This document shows, piece by piece, positions 38,620 through 51,510 of a stretch of DNA of 64,000 bases (the first letter of the stretch is position 1; each line of letters starts with the position of its first letter). Below the pieces are notes generated by a model that worked only from the letters and a program-made list of their open reading frames with translations, was not told where the DNA came from and did no database searches. A program made the translations under genes and the position numbers. This stretch comes from Diphasiastrum complanatum (taxonomy: Eukaryota > Streptophyta > Lycopodiopsida > Lycopodiales > Lycopodiaceae): the NCBI GenBank assembly GCA_029204225.1, contig CM055109.1, positions 37,482,991-37,546,990 on the forward strand, written 5' to 3'.

Positions 38620-40779
38620 ACCATTTAACATCCAGCCTTTTCAGTTCTAGAACTTTTTTTTCTGAAACTGTAGTATGGACTTCTGGTTATATACCATGGC
38701 TTGAAGTTGTTGCCTATATGTGCGATTGAAGATCCACGACCTGGTGTGGTAAATTGAAAATTTCAGGACCTTGGTCCATGTCTTTGTGAGACAACTCAAA
38801 ACAGTATGTTTGAGAGGGCTATTCACAAATGCCCTGACAATTGTAAGGTACTTCACATAGTTTTAACATTTAGAGCCTTGAGCTCTATTTGTTCACAGTT
38901 TTTTACCCGGGTTTCAAGCTGCAAGATTTGTAAAATCTTGACAATCCATCAATAGTTTGAGGGCAAATCAAGAACAGCATGGACTTGTCTTTAAAGGGAT
39001 ATGCTACGTTATATAGTTTGGATTCGCATGAATTAGTACAAATTGCAATCTATCTTGTTGCTTCACAAATTTTCCTCAAACAGTTCATTTAGAGGCTTTG
39101 AAGTTAATATAATTGTCATAGGAATCTTGGCTACAAGTTGACTCTTTATGAATGATATGGCATAGGGTTTGTATCTTTGTCACACATACATAAAATAGAA
39201 AAAGAAGAATGTTAAAGAAATTGCTTGCATTATTGCAGTTCGTGGCTATTCTTACACACAAGGCTATCATTCCCCGAAAGCTTCATGGAACCTACTAGTC
39301 TTTGGATCGCTTGAAGGGTTTACTACGCAAATTGGCTTGGTGTTTCAAGAGAAATGATGAGAGCCAAAAAAACACCTTGGCGTTTTCCTAGTTGATGAGA
39401 TGAAAATGCTCTTCGCACATTTCCTTGGTCGAAGAAATGAAAACACATTTTTCTTATGATTGAATGGTTTGTTGTTTTTTTTTTTCTTGTACTTTTTAAG
39501 AGGCGAGAGAAAGGAAGGGGTAAGTTATCTCCCTTACAATATTTATGCGTGCGTAGTGTGGTTAAGTAGGGGGGTAGACTATGGTTGTAGATTAGGAAAC
39601 TGAGAAACCTTGCTAATAAACAAACAAAGGTGAGGCACCACTCCCAAGGGAGCAAAACTCCCATGACAAGGACATCTAATTTCTATTAGCAAAGCATTTC
39701 TTGAATCTAGAAAATACAACATTAGGAAGGTAGAATAAGAGGCACCTATAATTTTTGGCACCATTGCCAAGAAGTACTTTTCTTTGTTTGATTAGCATTT
39801 CTTTTTGGAAATAATGGTGGTTGATTGCATTATAGAGTATCTTCGGTTTGGCATATAATGTTAGTTTGTATTGTTGACTATGGGAGTAGAGATAGTGTGG
39901 TGGTGTTGTGTGTCTAAAAAACGGTTAGTGTGTGTTGATTATAATTCCTTGCTTGTTAATCTATTGTAAACTTTGTGGAAAGATAATTAGAGAAGGGTCA
40001 GATCTCAATACCTATCCTCTTATACAAATCCAAGAATAAATTAAAAAAACTCCAAAAACTCGGTTTTTCAAAAATAATAGACTGCTAGCAATCTCAAAAT
40101 CTTGCAAAAATTTATGATAAGGAACTCTCTTAGATTTCCATGCCAACTCAAGGTTGTGAAAAAAAAACCTCCAAAAGGAACTACAAGGGCTAGATCCCGC
40201 AAAAACTGTTAAAAAACAACAACCAAAAATATAAATCCTTTGTAACAATTTGACAGAAACTTGAAATTATTCCAAACTATCCAACAAAACCTTGCACAGC
40301 TCCAAAATGCCCTTTTGAGCCTAAGAAGGTTGATCCACTTTTGTGAGGGTTCTAATAATCAGAATTGAGTTTGAGCTAAAACCCTTACCAACCTCAAAAA
40401 GTAAAGTCATAGCGGTCCTTTCTAGAGCTATATTTCATTGTTCTCTAGCATTAGGCAACCCATTGAGAGTTTATTCCGCATCTAAAGCCTTTGCGATGGT
40501 TAATTAGTTTCTGAATAATAACCCTCGCCAAGTTGCTTTGAAAAAATTTGTTGACTCTCTTAGGAACCCTCACCAATTTTCATGTATCTAAAGAGAATAA
40601 GCACCATGCAAAACCTAAGGTGGTTATTGCTTATTACATAGATATCTGTGAAGGATTTTTTGCCAATTTTTTTTTCATAAGCCCAGAATTCGCAACCCTA
40701 TCACTCGCCAAAAGGAACCCTTAGCATAATTATTGTTGAAGAAATACACCCAAATCTAAGATTATTTCAATCTGTAAGA
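38620..40779. other. Unassigned intergenic DNA
   Basis: AT-rich sequence with short open frames and no recognisable domain. No repeat boundary was seen. Confidence 0.45.
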
Positions 40780-41180
40780 ATTTTTGTTGAGCTAGTTGTT
40801 ACAAGACGAGGTAAATCCAAGCATACCCTGAATGATCATCAATGAAGGTTGCATAGTACTTAGCACCACCATTAGATTCTTGAGAGAAGCTATGCACATC
40901 CAAATGTATGATTTCAAGAGGAGTGGTTGAGGTTGTAGTAGATCTTGAGAATGGAAGCTTATGAGCCTTTAAGAGGCTACAAGCCTCACAATGCTTGCCA
41001 CATCTTGACAAATCCTTGGGGAGGCCAAGTGCAAGCTCCTATGCACACATGGATTCCATAGCTATGAAGTTGGGGTGGCCCAACCTTTTGTGCCATAGCT
41101 CCACCTTGGTGATCTCCTCCTTTGCCATATTAATACCCTCCATTGCCACATTAGCATCTAATTTGAACAAGTTGGGCACT
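40780..41180 (-). pseudogene. Ty1/copia GAG-pre-integrase and integrase start relic
   Basis: On the minus strand from about 41120: LWHKRLGHPNFIAMESM, CGKHCEACSLLKAHKLPFSR (the C..C end of the HHCC finger) and PLEIIHLDVHSFSQ, then YYATFIDDHSGYAWIYL, which includes the catalytic D of the integrase core. The fragment has no other pol domain next to it. Confidence 0.88.
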
Positions 41181-41199
41181 TAGTGGGTCCCAACACTAA

Positions 41200-41631
41200 A
41201 CCTACTGTTGGCCAAGCCTTACCAAGTGGGCCCCGCCACAGTACACTGTACAGGTAGAGTAGTAAGTGCGAGGGCACTGGCATCCTGCGCGTATAAGTCC
41301 AACCTAATGAACACAAATAGCAAGTTGTGATTCCTAGGAATAAGCAACTAGGGGCTTAAAACTCTAAAATGACATTAGAGGCCCTAAGTCAAGTTGCCGA
41401 TAAAAAACTAAAAGAGCCCAAATTAGAACTCACATGATACATGTGAGTTCCCCTTGTGTTTTCTTAGCACCATTACATTTAGTTTGTGTTTATTTGAAGG
41501 GCTTGGATTAGAATCCTTGCCATTGAAGTGTGGCCAATTAGAATGAAGGAGACTCACCTTTCAAATGTATAAAAGGGAGCCATTTCCTTTGCATTGTATC
41601 ATCCATCTTCTTAACTCTGTCGATTTCACGT

Positions 41632-41706
<75 letters not shown>

Positions 41707-41779
41707 CTTGTGTTATTCAAGTGAAGGTGAGGTTGCCGCTCCCAACGACGAACCCCCATACTACACTTATGACACAACA
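41200..41779 (+). mobile_element. LTR with TATA box, TC tract and following TGGCGCC primer site
   Basis: TATAAAAGG at 41568-41576, a (TC)34 tract at 41635-41703, and an end at ACACAACA. The right boundary is supported by a primer site one base later. The left boundary is a guess (near 41200), as no partner LTR was found. Primer type suggests a Ty3/gypsy element. Confidence 0.6.
41635..41703 (+). repeat. (TC)34 microsatellite in an LTR
   Basis: An uninterrupted 69-bp TC tract that starts 58 bp after the TATA box. Confidence 0.97.
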
Positions 41780-41780
41780 G

Positions 41781-41798
41781 TGGCGCCGTTGCCGAGGA
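41781..41798 (+). other. Primer binding site, TGGCGCC type
   Basis: TGGCGCCGTTGCCGAGGA follows the LTR end by one base. It closely resembles the TGGCGCCGTTGCCGGGGA sites of many plant Ty3/gypsy elements. Confidence 0.75.
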
Positions 41799-41799
41799 G

Positions 41800-43192
41800 C
41801 ACCACACTCTCGTCTTACCGCATAACATTTCTCTCTTTCCTTCTCTCACTCCCTTCTTCTCTCTCTCATCAAAAATCAGATTTATAGCTTGTTAGTATTA
41901 GTTAGGTGTGGATTAGAGAGTGGTATAGTGGTTAGTTTTGCATTGTTTTTCATGATTTTTGATTGCACGTGTTGTGGAGAGAGATTGAGAGGTGTGAGGC
42001 ATCAGATTCAAGCACCCAATCCCTCCCATAAAACTGGAAAACCCATAAAAATCAAAAAATACCACTCTTTTTGGCACTCCGTTCAAAAAAAGAGCCAAAA
42101 AATACATAACGGATCTGATAACTTGCTGCTATGTCTGAACCAACCTTCGCCAAAACCTGGCAGAAAGTTCTACCACATCAACAGTACCTTCAGTTCATTA
42201 GACGAAGTTCGTTACCAACCATTTTGCCAAAATAGCCAAAAAATTTAAAAATCCCTTGTAAAAAATGTTCAGAATCTCACAGTAACCCAAAACACCCCAG
42301 AAAACCTTCACCCAGCTTCATTTTCAGCATTAGAGCCATTTTGGAGGTTGACGAAGTTTAGTTTTGAGTGTATGGTCTCAGGCGAAGATTCAAGGACACC
42401 AAAAATAGTGAAGAACCAAAGAACCCTCGCCAAAACTAAATATCTGAAAAAATACCTACTATACTTCACCAGTTTGTCAGTAGGTATTTTTCCCTGTTAT
42501 GTAGCTCCAACCAGTTCGACGAAGGTTAGTTTTCATAAAATGTTTGTCAGTAGGTATTTTTCCCTGTAGCTCCAGCTAGTTCGGCGAAGGTTCCTACCAT
42601 TTTATAAAGCTTCCAAGTTCAAAGAACCCTCACCAACCTTCGCCAGTGCATCAAGAACCTTCGCCGAGCTCAGAATAGCCATAAAACATTGTTCTGAGAT
42701 ATTTGTGATTTAGGTGAAGGTTAATGTTATCTGTATCTAGTCCGGCGAACGTTCCAAATTTTCAAAAGTGACTAACATCCATTTGAACCTTCGCTAGACC
42801 ATCTCCCACCAAAGAGAACCCTCGCCAGCCCTCAACACTGTGCGTGCTTTAGTCACTAAAAACATGCATGATTCGTATGTTTAACTATTTTGCATGGCTC
42901 CGTTCATAAATGCAGATGGAGATTTCAGATTTGGAACACCAAATAAATAGCGATGCCAATTTCCTGACTAATGGTGATATTACATTTCTTATGTGAATCC
43001 ATTATAACTAAAACATTTTTTAATCAAATAATCACAAAGCTTTGTTACTATTTTCGAGTGCGGATTTGACAAAGGAGCTGCAAGGCACAGCAACACACAT
43101 GGAATTGTGACTGCCTGATGGTACTATTAAGAGCTACCATTTTCAAAATCAAAATGCTGACGATGATCCACTTGAGGTAGTCATGAGTAGTC
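41800..43192 (+). other. Leader-like region of a possible LARD or gypsy element
   Basis: No protein domain. Words such as TTCGCCAA, CGAAGGTT and GAACCCTCGCC recur many times. A 67-bp tandem duplication (about 42471-42590) shares TTTGTCAGTAGGTATTTTTC and CGAAGGTT. It lies just inside the primer site, where an untranslated leader is expected. Confidence 0.4.
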
Positions 43193-43639
43193 ATGCGTCC
43201 AGCACGTCATTCTAGCACATCTGGTCATAGGAAATTTTTACTTCAAGAGACACTTACTCAGGAGGCAACACACAAAGCACATGATACTGTGACTCCTACA
43301 TCTGTCACACCTAAGTATCCTGACACCCCCACTTTCACTCCTCACATTTTTCTCCCTCTGGACCCACTTCCCCAGACTTTGCTTATCCTTCTTGTACTCC
43401 ATCCACTCCACACACTTGGTCTCCCCTCCAAACTCCCGCTGGCTATTCTCCTCTCCCCTCCGTACTCTTCCATCCTGACTCCTCCCCTATACTCTCCTGA
43501 CGCGACACCTCCCCATTACTCTCCAGTTCATGACACCTCCCCTCTGCTTGAGACTACTGATCCCATAGCCACTCCAATGGCTACATCTCCACCAGCGAAT
43601 ATGTTGTCGTCATATGATATAGACATGGATGTCACATAG
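43193..43639 (+). other. Proline-rich open frame, unrecognised
   Basis: 148 codons rich in Pro, Thr and Ser (TVTPTSVTPKYPDTPTFTPH). It may be a gag-like or transposase-associated low-complexity region. It precedes the next fragment with a frame change near 43640. Confidence 0.3.
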
Positions 43640-43870
43640 TCGAGAATGTTCGTGGTAAGTTGGGCATCACGTGCATGAGGGAGCTCATGTGTGTACACTT
43701 TTCTCGAGATATATTTAATGACTACTGCGACGTTGACGATTCTCGCATGAATCATGTTGTTGATCAGTTGTGTAGAGAGTTTCCAGTCCCCTCCTCCGAT
43801 ATGGAATTTGAATGGAAATGGATGGTGCACCACATGGGAGTCATGAACCAATCTTCCATTGCTCTTTCCT
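43640..43870 (+). pseudogene. Unidentified transposon protein fragment
   Basis: The frame reads GITCMRELMCVHFSRDIFND, CDVDDSRMNHVVDQL and FEWKWMVHHMG. The pattern of short helices with a final W-x-W weakly recalls plant En/Spm-type 'putative transposase' proteins, but I cannot confirm a family. It ends where minus-strand copia A sequence begins. Confidence 0.3.
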
Positions 43871-45010
43871 TCATAAGTCTCCCTCTTAATGATTGCATCA
43901 TAAGTAGAAACCTCAAAAACATTAGAAGCCATGAAAAAAATTATTAGTAACTTCAACATAAGGATGATTGAAGTACTCTCTTTTTTCAAACAAGGACTTC
44001 TATTCAATGATTTGAATAATGACTCATATGACAATGATTCTTCCTCACTATCATTCACAATGACATCATTAAAAGTACATCCTACTTTGAACTCTTCACA
44101 TACTTCTCTTCTTCTTGACTTGTGGCTATCTCTCTCACCAAGTCTCTTTATAGAACCATTTGATCTACTCTCTTTATGAAGACATGTGACTCCACTTGCT
44201 GCAAAAATAATCAATTTCTTGGACTCATCACAAAAGAATGTAGAAGAACCATATCCTTCATGAATGCACCTAGCACCATCTTTTTCCATATGATCAAAGG
44301 AATCATTAGCAACAACCTTTTCTAAGGAAGAACCTTCACCACCTCCATTGATGAAGTTAGCTCTTTCCTTACAAGCAGCATCCCTTGCCTTTTACCTTTT
44401 CCAATCAAGACATCCTTCCATTTGATCATACAAGCATCTCCATCAAACTCAACTTGGAGGCCTTTACTAAGCAATTGACTCACACTAAGCAAATTCTTGG
44501 TAATAGATGGAATAAAAAAGACATCCTCCAAATGAACATTCCTATTTGTAGAGAGAGAAATAGGAACTGTGCCAATCTATTTGATTGCACACTCACCATC
44601 ATTTGCGATGTAGATCACCCTCTTGTCATCTCCATATGCCAGCAAAGAAGTGAAGTACTCTTTGTGAAAAGTCATGGTGAAGTTGCTCCACTATCAATCC
44701 ACCATGGATTAAGATCTCCATCATTAACAAGCATACATGAAGACCTCACAAAAGCATTATCATTTGCATCTTGAACATCCAAACCATCCTAATCAAGAGT
44801 AAGATTACCTTGCTTGTCTCCTTGATCTCTCTTCTTCTTGTAGCACTCACTTGCAAAGTGTCCTTTGATGCCACAATAGAAGCACTTGAGCTTTGATCTA
44901 TCCTTCTTTTTGCCATTTGAAGAAATATCCACTTGATCTTGCCCTTTAGACCACTTACTTTTGATTTTCCCTTGAGTTTGCCCTTGATGAACATAGCCTC
45001 ATCTTTGTTG
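43871..45010 (-). pseudogene. Copia element A, second copy: zinc knuckle, protease and unknown downstream part
   Basis: Minus strand: a basic stretch, then CFYCGIKGHFASECYKKKRDQ (complete CCHC knuckle, about 44880-44820). Next come protease remnants (WWIDSGATS near 44690) and ITKNLLSVSQLLSKGLQVEF (44531-44322). Downstream (44320-43871), where GAG-pre-integrase and integrase should follow, the frame has only unrecognised sequence (EESLSYESLFKSLNRSPCL). The upstream half and LTR of this copy seem to lie at 45691-47669, but the knuckle occurs in both parts. Confidence 0.75.
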
Positions 45011-45690
45011 ATTTTCAAAAAAAGGACAATGATTGATTGTACTTAATCAATCCAAAAAAAATTTTGATTGCCAAATCAATGGATCTTACAATTTCTATTG
45101 CTAGATCTTGATCTACACGTAGATCATGAACTATTTAGTAAGATCAACTAATGTAAAGATTAAAAATTATTAAGGGCGGCCTCATACATGTGGAAAATAG
45201 CCACTATATGGACTGTGACCAGAGAGCAAAGTACTATAACTTTACATAGCATTTTAGGCATAAAATCACAAGACAAATGTGTGAATCACAAGCAAATTGC
45301 TAGATTGTAAATCTCTCATCAAATTTTTATTGAAATGGTTGATCTCTTTATAGATCAAGTACATCCATGAGCTGTGTACTGTCCAGCAGGCCTTCACACG
45401 TGTGAAGAGTTCCTAGTCATCAATATCCACCAATAGGAGCCAATTATGCTCATTATCCAAAGTTGACTTATCTCATTAGTTAGAAACCAAAAAACTAGTC
45501 TTCCACAATTATAGGAATATTCCCTATTAAATAGGATCTAGTAGAATATCTAAATTTTATCCTCTACAACCTGATCCACACGTGTGAGCAACAACTTGAC
45601 ATGTGGGAGCATTTACTCATTCACATGGAAGTGCAGGCTAATTACATGGAAAGTGGTCAAAGTGATTTTTTCTTAGATTCTAGTCACAAA
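45011..45690 (-). mobile_element. Inserted segment, possible solo LTR
   Basis: Non-coding DNA that separates two copies of the same zinc-knuckle segment of element A. Read on the minus strand it has a CTATAAAGAG box (near 45350), identical to that of the LTR-like segment at 3.35 kb. The ends are not defined. Confidence 0.35.
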
Positions 45691-46460
45691 TCATTTCAGA
45701 ACCATAAAGTGTCCTTTGATGCCACAATAGAAGCATTTGAGCTTTGATCTATCCTTCTTTTTGCCATTTGAAGAAGCATCCACCTTATCTTCCCCTTTAG
45801 ACCACTTACTTTTGCTTTTGCCCTTGATTTTTTCCCTTGATGAACATAGCCTCCTCTCCAACTTGAGATGTTGATGAAGATCCACCTCTTGCTTAAGCCT
45901 ATATTCTTCATTGCTCAAGATATCTTGAAGATCAATCAAACCTGGCAAAGTCTTTTGAATAGCAATACTTTGAACAATGTTAGCATGAGCATCCAACAAT
46001 CCAATAAGAATAACTTGAATAGGCTCTCCTTCCTTAATGCTCTCATCAATGCAAGCCAACTCATCATTCAATGCTTTCACTCTCAAAATAAAAGTATTTG
46101 GACTTTCTTCATTCTTTTGCAAACAAAAAATGATTTGCCTTCTTAGAGTCAACACTCTAGAAGTCACACTTGGATTCATAAATCCAATGAATCCTAGGCA
46201 TCCTTAGGTGAAGTACTCATACCAACTTTCTTGGGAAGCTCATTGGTAAAATTCATCTTTATCATGTGTAGAGCCTTCTTTAACCTCTTGTCATACCTCA
46301 CTTGATTGTGTTGTGTTGTTGGTCTCTCCTCCAAACCTACAACAATATCCAAAATATCATTCATCTCAAGAAGTGATTCCATCCTCACTTTCCATAATGA
46401 ATAGTTATTTGAGGTAAGCCTATCATTGGCTTCCAACATGACTCCACTTGATGTAGCCAT
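45691..46460 (-). pseudogene. Copia element A, second copy: gag
   Basis: ATG at 46460 gives MATSSGVMLEANDRLTSNNY, SLWKVRMESLLEMND and ALHMIKMNFTNELP. A stop/frame change follows near 46190, then SRVLTLRRQIIFCLQKNEE, LNDELACIDESI and LKCFYCGIKGHF, where the knuckle is cut. This is the usual copia gag order. The same gag occurs at 57587-56691. Confidence 0.88.
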
Positions 46461-47044
46461 GTAGCAATGACCTGATTCTCTCTTTCAACCTGTTTCAATG
46501 CACAAAGCACTCCTTTGGACAACAACAAATGCTTTCAGAAGAAAATCACAAAGATATGAAACTTCTCAATTCTCTTTAGACACTTATACCAAGCAAATCA
46601 ACACATAGAATCATGAGATCTTGATCAACCTATGATCTATCCTCAATCTAATGACTCTTGCCACTTCCTAAGATTGAAACACACTCAAATGAAGTACAAA
46701 AACTTTGCTATCTATAGATCCAATCAAAATTAGGGTTTTGACAAAATCACAAAAAATTGAATATTTCAAAATCTATATGCAAATGCCAAAAACTTGATAT
46801 GCAATCTATTAGCCACCACTTAGGATATTCCAATGATCCAAAGGCCAAATCCAACATGTGAACTAAAAAATCAGAATTGATCAAGATTATTAAATCTATA
46901 TAGGATTTTGATCTATAACAGATCCAATCTACAAATGCAAGAAACTCGATTTTGGTGTAGAATTCAGTCTAGCATGCTCTAGCATTGATATCTTCTCCAA
47001 ATTATTGATAGATGCGATTGCCTCCTTCATAACCTAAAGCACAA
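46461..47044 (-). other. Untranslated leader of element A, second copy
   Basis: It lies between the primer site and the gag start, has no coding frame, and is collinear with 57588-58171. Confidence 0.7.
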
Positions 47045-47056
47045 GCTCTGATACCA
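47045..47056 (-). other. Primer binding site of element A, second copy
   Basis: The minus strand reads TGGTATCAGAGC directly after the LTR end. Confidence 0.85.
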
Positions 47057-47669
47057 TGTGAAAGATTTCAGATCCATAAAGATCCTAATCCATAAAATGA
47101 TCTTGGGTTAGAAGAACAACATATCATAAATCTTGCCAATGTATAAAAATTAGCATCTACACTAAGAATAGAATGCAAAATCTAATAGATCTTGATCAAA
47201 CATGAATCAAAACATAAATAGAAGCTATTGTCCATACAACAATAGTACCTTTTGTATTTCACACTTGTGAACTTGAAAATAGCAAATATTGATCATTCTA
47301 CACATAGAATTGCAATATATCACAAGTATGGTTCACCAATGGATAGTAGAACCCAAGAGAACCATGTATAAGCATGAATGAGATAAGAGAGAGAGAGAGA
47401 GTATCCTCTCTATCCATGAGTTAAATCCTTTTATAGTAGGTCCAAAACCTAAATTGCCACTTGGATTTCCTCCAATATGACTACGATTTTTAGGACTAGA
47501 TTAAATGTACCCAACATTCAAATTTGAATCTACTTAAACTTGACTTCTAATGTTTCCCACACTTTTCAAAAGTGTTTATTCAAATGCATTTAGACTAATA
47601 TAAATTTGAAAACTCAAACTCTAAAATTGGTCTCAAATTGCCAAATATAGAGATATAGCAAATATGATT
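47057..47669 (-). mobile_element. 5' LTR of element A, second copy (truncated)
   Basis: Collinear with the complete LTR A at 58184-58925, with the same CTTTCACA end next to the primer site. Its outer ~20 bp are missing; it is joined at 47670 to the TGTTGG end of element B. The GA tract is only (GA)7 (47387-47401). Confidence 0.85.
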
Positions 47670-50100
47670 TGTTGGAATCTTAGTTTTAACGAAAGAGTAG
47701 AGACATGATCTCGCTATTTGGAATGTCCTAACTTTTTAGATTCCTAATATACCTAGATAGAGTAGAACTCTTAACTATAGCTACTGCTGCTAATTATCTT
47801 TCCTCTTCTAAGGTGCAGTGATCAGTTCTTGATCTTCTGCTAATTTGATTATGATGAGCCTTTGTGCAGAATAACAAATAGAACAAATAACAGCTAATCT
47901 TAGAGGAACCTTTGATAGACATAATGTATTCAAGGATTATGTGTCATAGACAAGAGATAAGAAATAAGTCTTTTTAATAACAATGATTCCTAGAGCATTG
48001 TTTGGCATACCGCACCACAATGCGTTATCACAAGAGAAACTCTGTTTTTTATGAATACAATAGATGATGAGTGATTCAGCTCGTCTTTTTAATGACAGTC
48101 TTTTGTTAGATGTATGGTGGATGTGTTGTCCATATGTAAAGTCAGTGGTTCATCACTTTTCTCTCCTAGTTCATCGAGGAACTATCTAAGCCATGTAAGC
48201 TCATTGGCCATCTTGGCTGCCGCAACATATTCCGCTTTGCAAGATGATTGTGCAACTATTGTTTGTTTCCTGCTGATCTAGAGAACAATGGCATTAGTTG
48301 CTATGGTGCATCCTCCTGAGACGCTCTTGGAATCGTCCTTTATGGATGCCCAACTTGCATCGTTGTAGCATATGAAATCTTGCATCTTGAGAAAAACAAA
48401 GACCATAGTCTTTTGTTTGTTTCAAGTATTGCCAAATCCTCCAGTGTGTGGGTCTTGGGTTAATGTTGAATTGGCTCATTCTGAATACTACGTAAGCGAT
48501 GTCTGGCCGTTTGTTGTCTACCAAATACATTAGGGAACCTATAAGCCTTCTATAAGGTTTTTGCAACATAGCTTCCTGCTCTCCATCGTTTCGCATATTG
48601 TCTTCGTTAGTCAACACTGTGCCAGGAACCATTACAGTATTCACTCCTTTGTAATCTATCATTTGGAAGTCTTCAATTATCTTGTGAATGTATCTTGATT
48701 GGTGTAGAAATAATTTTCCACCTTCAAGTTCTCTTTCAATCTGCAAATCTAGGTAGCATCTTGCTTCACCTAGATCTGCTATCTCAAAGTGTTTCGAGAT
48801 ATCCTCATTTACTTGTGCAATGACGGTATCCTTTCTTGATAGAATCAATTTATCATCGACGTAGACTCCAATGATAATGATTTCACCATCTATTATCTTC
48901 ACATAGACATTGTAATTAGATCTCAAAGGCTGGAAGCCCAAGAATCTAAGTGCGTGATCCTTCTTCTTATACCATTGTCTGACAGACTACTTTAATCTGT
49001 AGATGCTTTTGCACATCTTGCAGGCATAGTTAAGAGATGTCTTGAAGGTAAATCCTGGTGGTTGTTCCATGTAGATTTCTTCCTTCAGATCTTCATGCAG
49101 AAATGCTTGCCTTCTCATCTACGATATGGATCTTGAGATTGTAGGCTATTGCATATGCGAACAACATGCGTAGCGAGGTATGTTTGACTACCAAGGAAAA
49201 GGTATCAGTGTAGTCCACACCGTACTTTTGTGAGAATCCCTTGGCAACCAGTCTGGCTTTGTATTTTGATACATTGCCATCCGATCCATATTTGTGTTTG
49301 CAGACCCACTTGCATTTGACAGTTTTCCTGTCTGCTGGTAGGAGCTCAAGGTTCCACACCTCGTTCTGTTTCATGGAGGTCATTTCATCTTCCATGTCCT
49401 TAATCCAATTTTCTTTCTCTGGGCTATTGATAGCCTCTTCGTATGTTTGTGGTTCACCACTGAATTCGCAAAACTCTTCTTGAGTTGAGGTAGAACTATC
49501 TGGTGTATACCTGACAGGTTCTCTTCTCTCTCTGTTGGATCTCCTTGGTGGTAAGGTAAGTGTGACGATTGCCTTGCCTTTGTTTTTTTTGTTGATGGCA
49601 GATTTTTCGTGCATCACAGGTGTTCTGGGCACAAACTGTATGTTGGGTTGTTCGTCATCTGAACTGTCACTCTGTTCGTCTAGAACTTGAATGTCTTCAT
49701 GTTCTTGGTTGTCAAGGTGCGCCCCTCTGTCGATGTCGGCAGGTTGTAGTATTGCTTGCCTAGAAATTCATAGCTAACTAGATCTTCATTGGCCATCATT
49801 CTTGTCTCATCGAATTTTACATCTCTGATGATTTTAATTTGATTAGTCTCCGGCAGATAGTTTCTGTAGTAAGATGAATGTGTATCATATTCTATGAGGT
49901 ATCCTTGTTCGACTTTTTTGTCCAGCTTCTTGCAGATCTTGTCAGGAATGTATGCATGTGCTATACAACCGAAGATGCATACATGGGCTAGATTTGGCCT
50001 ATTGCCCCACCATACCTCATGTGGCATGATGTGAGGAACGTCTGATTTGCTTGTCCTGTTCTGTAGGTAAGTGGCCGTAGCTATTGCTTCAGCCCATAGC

Positions 50101-50102
<2 letters not shown>
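47670..50102 (-). pseudogene. Copia element B: integrase end, RT, RNase H and probable 3' LTR
   Basis: Minus strand, from 50102: LWAEAIATATYLQNR, PHEVWWGNRPNLAHVCIFGC (integrase end), then PRRSNRERREPVRY, YEEAINSPEKENW, CKWVCKHKYGSDG and KARLVAKGFSQKYGVDYTDTF (RT). VYVDDKLILSRKD (YVDD intact), YRRLIGSLMYLVDNKRPDIA and an RNase H with SSCKAEYVAAAKM near 48240 follow. Sequence from about 48000 to 47670 ends in CCAACA on the minus strand and may be its 3' LTR. The gag-protease half and 5' LTR are missing; at 50101 it joins LTR A sequence abruptly. Several frame breaks are present. Confidence 0.85.
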
Positions 50103-50638
<536 letters not shown>

Positions 50639-51510
50639 CACTCCAAGCTCTTCAACTAGTTTTAGCATAGACTTTGATAACACTCCAAGTGAAGTCCTAT
50701 GCTTCATGAGCAAGTCCTTTCCCAATGATTTGGTGAAGATATCAGCTACACATTCCCTTGAGGACACATGTTGAAGCTCTACCTCCTTTGCAATGACTTG
50801 CTCCCCCACAAAATGTTGACATATTATTTCAATGTGCCATGAAGAATCACAAAGAATGTAAATGAGATGATTCTTCCATGCTATCAAATTTGAACTCTCT
50901 GAAAAAATACAACAAACAGACAATAAATGTGAGTGATAACCAGTTGCTTTCTTGTATCCTCTCTTTTTGTCCTTTGTTGCCATGTATCCGCCATGAAACT
51001 CCATGAATGAGCCTCCATCCCCATCTTGCCATAAGATGCCATCATCACTTGATGACTTGGACATGAATGAGTGACATAATGAGACTCCAATAGATTCATT
51101 TCCATCAACAAAACTAGCCAAGAATGCTAGTACAAATCCAACGTCAAAATGATGCTCACCAATGTAGCTAGTTTTACCATATCTTGACAATTGGCACCCA
51201 TCCAGATGAAAATGCTCAAACATGAGATAGAACAAGTAAAGTAAACTTGAACAACACTTTCTTGATGCTCCTTTGACATTACTTGAGTATTCAATAAAAT
51301 ACAGATCCAAAACATCTATGCCAATTAACTTTCCTTTGATGCTCTTGACTAGCTCCAAATTGCCAACTTCCCTTTTGACTAGTTGAAGCCCTTTGAGATC
51401 AACCTCTTGACCATCAACTTGACCATGAAATTCATTGAACAAACTTTGTTTTCTAGATCCATTACTTGATTTTACAGCATGATAACATCCATCCACTTGC
51501 ATAGCACCAT
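50639..51510 (-). pseudogene. Copia element A, first copy: RNase H end and unknown upstream part
   Basis: Minus strand: WHIEIICQHFVGEQVIAKEV, ELQHVSSRECVADIFTKSLG and SMLKLVEELG are the end of a copia RNase H, just before the polypurine tract. Upstream, about 50930-51510 is open over more than 190 codons (VDGCYHAVKSSNG, EVDLKGLQLVKREVGN) but has no integrase or RT motif. This is the left part of element A, separated from its gag half by element C. Confidence 0.7.

Noticed and set aside
43528-44289. 253-codon minus-strand frame considered as a single gene
   Set aside because: It crosses the junction between a plus-strand fragment and element A sequence, has no domain, and its upstream part continues a copia protease.
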